Source of the DNA: Thermococcus sp.
GTDB lineage: Archaea; Methanobacteriota_B; Thermococci; Thermococcales; Thermococcaceae
Length of the DNA: 16,476 nucleotides
Direction: 5' to 3'
NCBI GenBank assembly: GCA_027035445.1
Contig: JALVUT010000083.1
Location: forward strand, 1 to 16,476
Part shown: positions 14,321 through 16,476 of the stretch, piece by piece
Numbering within the stretch: the first letter of the stretch is position 1
Layout: each line of letters opens with the position of its first letter
Translations under genes and position numbers: made by a program
Notes under the pieces: model-generated
Told to the model about the DNA's origin: nothing
Databases searched by the model: none
Seen by the model: only the letters and a program-made list of their open reading frames with translations

Positions 14321-14350
14321 ACCATCACCGTAAGGGAATTACCCCCACCA

Positions 14351-14360
14351 ACTTTAAACC
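14351..14360 (-). promoter_or_regulatory. TATA-like element of coaBC
   Basis: The minus strand reads GGTTTAAAGT, centred about 35 bases before ATG 14320. It overlaps the stop region of the upstream DUF835 gene, so coaBC can be expressed separately from it. Confidence 0.45.
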
Positions 14361-15112
14361 TTTCCAGAAAGCCACTTGAACTCCTTTTCGAGAAGCGTCA
14401 GCTCTCTCTTGTCCATTGTCTTTCTGTTCACAATGAGTATCAGGGTGGCTCCCTTGGTACTCAGGTAGTCTTTTAAGGTGGTTAGGAACTTGAACACCGC
14501 CTTAAAGCCATTTTCTATGATAAGGTACTCAACGCAGTCTACGAGGACAACGGTGTTACCATCCGCCCTGTCCACGATGTACTGGAGGAGGGGGGCCAGT
14601 CTAGTTGGGAGCACCCCCTCTTTCACGTTGAGTTTAGTCATCCATATGTACGGCACCCCAGTATTCCTCAGCGGGTCCGGGTTCCGTGTGACCGCGAGAA
14701 CCTTCGCCCCCCCCCCCAGCCGTTTCAAAAGCTTTTCGATGCCGTTGCCCTCGTTGTACAGATAAAACCCTCTCAGCATGAGGGGATCCCCACTGCCGAT
14801 GACCTTGTGAACCGCGTGGGTGCTCCTCTTACCCCCGCCCTTCAAGAGCGCCACTAGGAGAGCCATGAGTCCTACGGCAACAAGGATATCACCAAAAGCC
14901 CCCATAACCCCCGTGGTGAGAAACCCGTTGAGGACCTTGATCAGAAAACCTGTCCAGATCGCTGCAATGCCCCAAAACACCCATTGAAGGATATCTGAAC
15001 CAATCACCTGCTCAAGAAGCTTCTTTGACCTGGCTATAACGTAGAATGCTACGGTCACTGTTAGGAATGAAAAGACCTCAGCGCTCAGCTTTATCATTTC
15101 GTAACCGACCAT
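14354..15112 (-). CDS. DUF835 family membrane protein (paralogue 2)
   Basis: A 252-residue membrane protein. The N-terminal 95 residues hold about three hydrophobic segments, followed by a DUF835 domain with the same order of motifs as the 374-1450 protein: TRNPDPL, YIWMTKL, VVLVDCVEYLIIENGF and KFLTTLKDY. The membrane part is shorter and different, so the two share only the C-terminal domain. The start is ambiguous: ATG 15112 lies about ten bases after the expected transcript start of the TATA box at 15145-15153, ATG 15097 is in frame downstream, and neither has a clear ribosome-binding site. The stretch coding for LGGGAK contains eleven consecutive G (14707-14717 on the other strand as C), a site prone to slippage. 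The function is unknown. Confidence 0.8.
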   Translation of the reverse strand: MVGYEMIKLSAEVFSFLTVTVAFYVIARSKKLLEQVIGSDILQWVFWGIAAIWTGFLIKVLNGFLTTGVMGAFGDILVAVGLMALLVALLKGGGKRSTHAVHKVIGSGDPLMLRGFYLYNEGNGIEKLLKRLGGGAKVLAVTRNPDPLRNTGVPYIWMTKLNVKEGVLPTRLAPLLQYIVDRADGNTVVLVDCVEYLIIENGFKAVFKFLTTLKDYLSTKGATLILIVNRKTMDKRELTLLEKEFKWLSGKV

Positions 15113-15144
15113 ACACAAGGCCCGAAGTATGGGGAGATAATGTG

Positions 15145-15153
15145 TATTTAAAT
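15145..15153 (-). promoter_or_regulatory. TATA box of DUF835 paralogue 2
   Basis: The minus strand reads ATTTAAATA, about 36 bases before ATG 15112. It predicts a leader of only about ten bases for that start and about 25 for ATG 15097. Confidence 0.5.
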
Positions 15154-15256
15154 GTTACTCCAATTTGGATTAAAATCCGGCGAGGTAACGTCATGTTCCC
15201 GAAGATTGGTGTGATGTTAACGGGACGGCCCATTGCCATCAGGAGCGTGACCGATG

Positions 15257-15273
15257 GACATGCAGGGCATGTC
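15257..15273. repeat. Hairpin with T-run beside the 15279 gene's end
   Basis: GACATGC-AGG-GCATGTC is a perfect 7-base stem with a 3-base loop, followed on the plus strand by TGTTTTTATT. On the minus strand it comes six bases after the stop codon of the ribbon-helix-helix-like gene. It could be a transcript-end structure for that operon or a small operator. The T-run lies on the plus-strand side, which would suit termination of plus-strand transcription instead. Confidence 0.35.
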
Positions 15274-15278
15274 TGTTT

Positions 15279-15743
15279 TTATTCGGTTCTCTTCCGGGGC
15301 TGTATTCCCCTCTCCCTCCCGGTTTCCCTGAAGTTGAGGTAGTAGTGTATCTTTTCCTCCAGGCCACTGTAGTCCCTTTCTTCCATCCCAAGGCTCTTTC
15401 TGAGGCGTTTATTGTGGGCTATCATTGCCGAGAGCTGGATTGCCAGGTTCTGGTTGTCCATCGCTAGGTAGTACGTTTTGAATTTAAGGGGAGACCATTT
15501 GCCCTCCAGCTCATAGAGCTCCTTTTTTAGGACCTCTGCCTTATGTTTCAGCTCTTCAATTGCCTCGTCCGTGGCCTCCGGCGGTACATCTTCAATAAAA
15601 TCTCCCCTGAGCAGCATCTTGATTGCATCGTCCACGCGGAAGCCGTATTTTCTGGCCATCTCCTTCACGCGCTTGAGTGTCTCTCTATCAACCGTTATCC
15701 TGAGCTTCTTCCAGCGTCCTCCGGTGCTAAGGACTATTCTCAT
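15279..15743 (-). CDS. Ribbon-helix-helix-like N-terminus plus helical tail, unknown
   Basis: A 154-residue protein I do not recognise. Residues 10-48 (KKLRITVDRETLKRVKEMA, then RKYGFRVDDAIKMLL) have the strand-helix-helix pattern of ribbon-helix-helix DNA-binding proteins such as CopG/MetJ types. Residues 58-125 are helical and charged, likely coiled coil, and the C-terminus is basic (RERGIQPRKRTE). If the N-terminal call is right it may bind DNA as a dimer. It starts at ATG 15743, two bases after GGGTGAGGGA, inside the end of the upstream coiled-coil gene (17-base overlap). The two genes are thus translationally linked and probably act together. Confidence 0.7.
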   Translation of the reverse strand: MRIVLSTGGRWKKLRITVDRETLKRVKEMARKYGFRVDDAIKMLLRGDFIEDVPPEATDEAIEELKHKAEVLKKELYELEGKWSPLKFKTYYLAMDNQNLAIQLSAMIAHNKRLRKSLGMEERDYSGLEEKIHYYLNFRETGRERGIQPRKRTE

Positions 15744-16047
15744 GTTCCCTCACCCTAACCTCAAGTTCCCGGTTCTCCCTGCTCAAGTCTGCCCGTGCTT
15801 TCATGAGGTACTCCTTATCTTTTTTGGCGGTTCTCTCGAACTCAACCAGTGAGGTGTAGTGCTCTTTCATCTCCTCCAGCTTCTTTTCCAGTTCCGCCAC
15901 CCTCTCCGTTAGGTACCTGTACTGGAGGACTCTTAAAGTGCGCTCAAGGCCTTCAAGCTTTTGCAGGTTGTCTTTAAACTCTCGTCTGTGTCTCTTCAGC
16001 TCTTGGAACTCCTCATCGGAGACCAGGATCTCAATCTCTTCGTCCAA
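15727..16047 (-). CDS. Coiled-coil protein, unknown function
   Basis: A roughly 106-residue protein, almost entirely charged heptad-like helix (for example YLTERVAELEKKLEEMKEHY and RADLSRENRELEVRVREHE). No enzymatic motif or membrane segment is visible. The ribosome-binding site AAGGGGTG (16054-16061) covers an in-frame GTG at 16056 and sits six bases before a TTG at 16047, so TTG 16047 is the better start. The GTG would add three residues. It overlaps the end of the upstream zinc-finger-like gene (stop at 16031) and the start of the ribbon-helix-helix-like gene, in the middle of a compact three-gene operon. A structural or adaptor role is only a guess. Confidence 0.65.
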   Translation of the reverse strand: MDEEIEILVSDEEFQELKRHRREFKDNLQKLEGLERTLRVLQYRYLTERVAELEKKLEEMKEHYTSLVEFERTAKKDKEYLMKARADLSRENRELEVRVREHENSP

Positions 16048-16476
16048 AGGACACACCCCTTAGGGAAAATCTCCCTATTTTCTTCTCAGGCTTCAGCATG
16101 TTAATGACCAGTGGACGTCCTTTCAGGGCTTCTATGGAGCGTCTCACGGCCAGGGCCTCCTCTTCACTTGGACTCTCCTGGGATCTGTAGTCGAACTTCT
16201 CTATAAAACCATTGAGCAGGTCTTTGAGCAGGTTTAATTTCTTTAGCTGAATCTCTTCAAGATTTCGGGAAGCTTCCGGGTTGGATCTTTTAAGCTTCTC
16301 CTGGAGCATCTCGTAGTGGCGCTTGCAGAAGACCCCCTCAGACTCCTCGTAGATGGGGAGTAGTTCGTCTATTCTCCCGGCTAAAGATTCTATAGTGAGC
16401 GATTCCTTTTCCCGGGTCAGCTTGCAGAGGTAGCATTCGCTCTCCGGAGGGGCTTCGTTCTTTTCAATGCTGGCTA
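16031..16476 (-). CDS. Zinc-finger-like helical protein (DUF6062-like), partial
   Basis: The frame is open to the right edge of the window, so the N-terminus is missing; 147 residues are visible. Near the left of the visible protein there is CYLCKLT, and about 36 residues after its second Cys GVFCKRHYEML, a CxxC...CxxH arrangement that may bind zinc. It recalls the start of DUF6062-type proteins (CxLC ... GxCxxH). The rest is charged helix, then a basic end (GRFSLRGVSFGRRD). The ATG at 16309 is internal because the Cys pairs lie upstream of it. It overlaps the next gene by 17 bases. The function is unknown, and the DUF6062 comparison is from pattern memory. Confidence 0.6.
   Translation of the reverse strand, partial: ASIEKNEAPPESECYLCKLTREKESLTIESLAGRIDELLPIYEESEGVFCKRHYEMLQEKLKRSNPEASRNLEEIQLKKLNLLKDLLNGFIEKFDYRSQESPSEEEALAVRRSIEALKGRPLVINMLKPEKKIGRFSLRGVSFGRRD

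Noticed and set aside
15193..15342. 49-codon plus-strand frame preceded by GAGGTAA
   Set aside because: It has a passable start but overlaps the 3' end of the 15279 gene, is very short and resembles nothing I know; kept only as a note with the hairpin finding.
1..16476. CRISPR array, tRNA or rRNA genes
   Set aside because: No regularly spaced repeats and no tRNA or rRNA sequence were recognised on either strand.

Overview
The window looks like chromosomal DNA of a hyperthermophilic archaeon of the order Thermococcales, most likely Thermococcus. The signs are two DUF835 membrane proteins typical of that order, GGTGAT/GAGGTG ribosome-binding sites, archaeal TATA boxes 25-40 bases before starts, dense short-spaced genes, and recognisable archaeal versions of CoaBC, MazG and TldD/TldE. 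This assignment is by recognition, not by a search.

Layout. (1) 1-346: 3' end of a molybdopterin oxidoreductase on the plus strand. (2) 374-4014: a DUF835 membrane protein and a type IIIA (proton-pump type) P-type ATPase, both minus. (3) 4187-9236: a tldD-tldE operon on the minus strand whose tldD gene is broken. About 2.7 kb of mostly AT-rich, oppositely oriented DNA replaces the middle of tldD. It carries a 39-residue peptide gene with three cysteines, a radical SAM/SPASM enzyme and an MFS transporter. (4) 9349-10594: a small unknown ORF coupled to an HD-domain phosphohydrolase, then a small membrane protein, all plus. (5) 10628-10921: a MazG-type pyrophosphohydrolase, minus. (6) 10995-12336: a decayed AAA ATPase run into a decayed TPR gene, plus. 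(7) 12349-15112, minus: an Asp/Glu racemase-family protein, CoaBC and a second DUF835 protein. (8) 15279 to the right edge: three tightly overlapping minus-strand genes for a zinc-finger-like, a coiled-coil and a ribbon-helix-helix-like protein, all uncharacterised.

The main point of interest is region 3. Peptide, radical SAM/SPASM enzyme and exporter form a typical arrangement for a ribosomally made, post-translationally modified peptide (RiPP). It sits inside tldD, the catalytic half of the TldD/TldE protease, a family known from RiPP maturation in bacteria. The insertion separates the HEXXXH zinc motif of TldD (kept at 8226-9236) from the C-terminal CGKGEPGQG segment with the third zinc ligand (stranded at 5520-5615). 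An estimated 120-130 codons between them are gone. tldE is intact, so the strain appears to have traded a working TldD for the peptide cassette.
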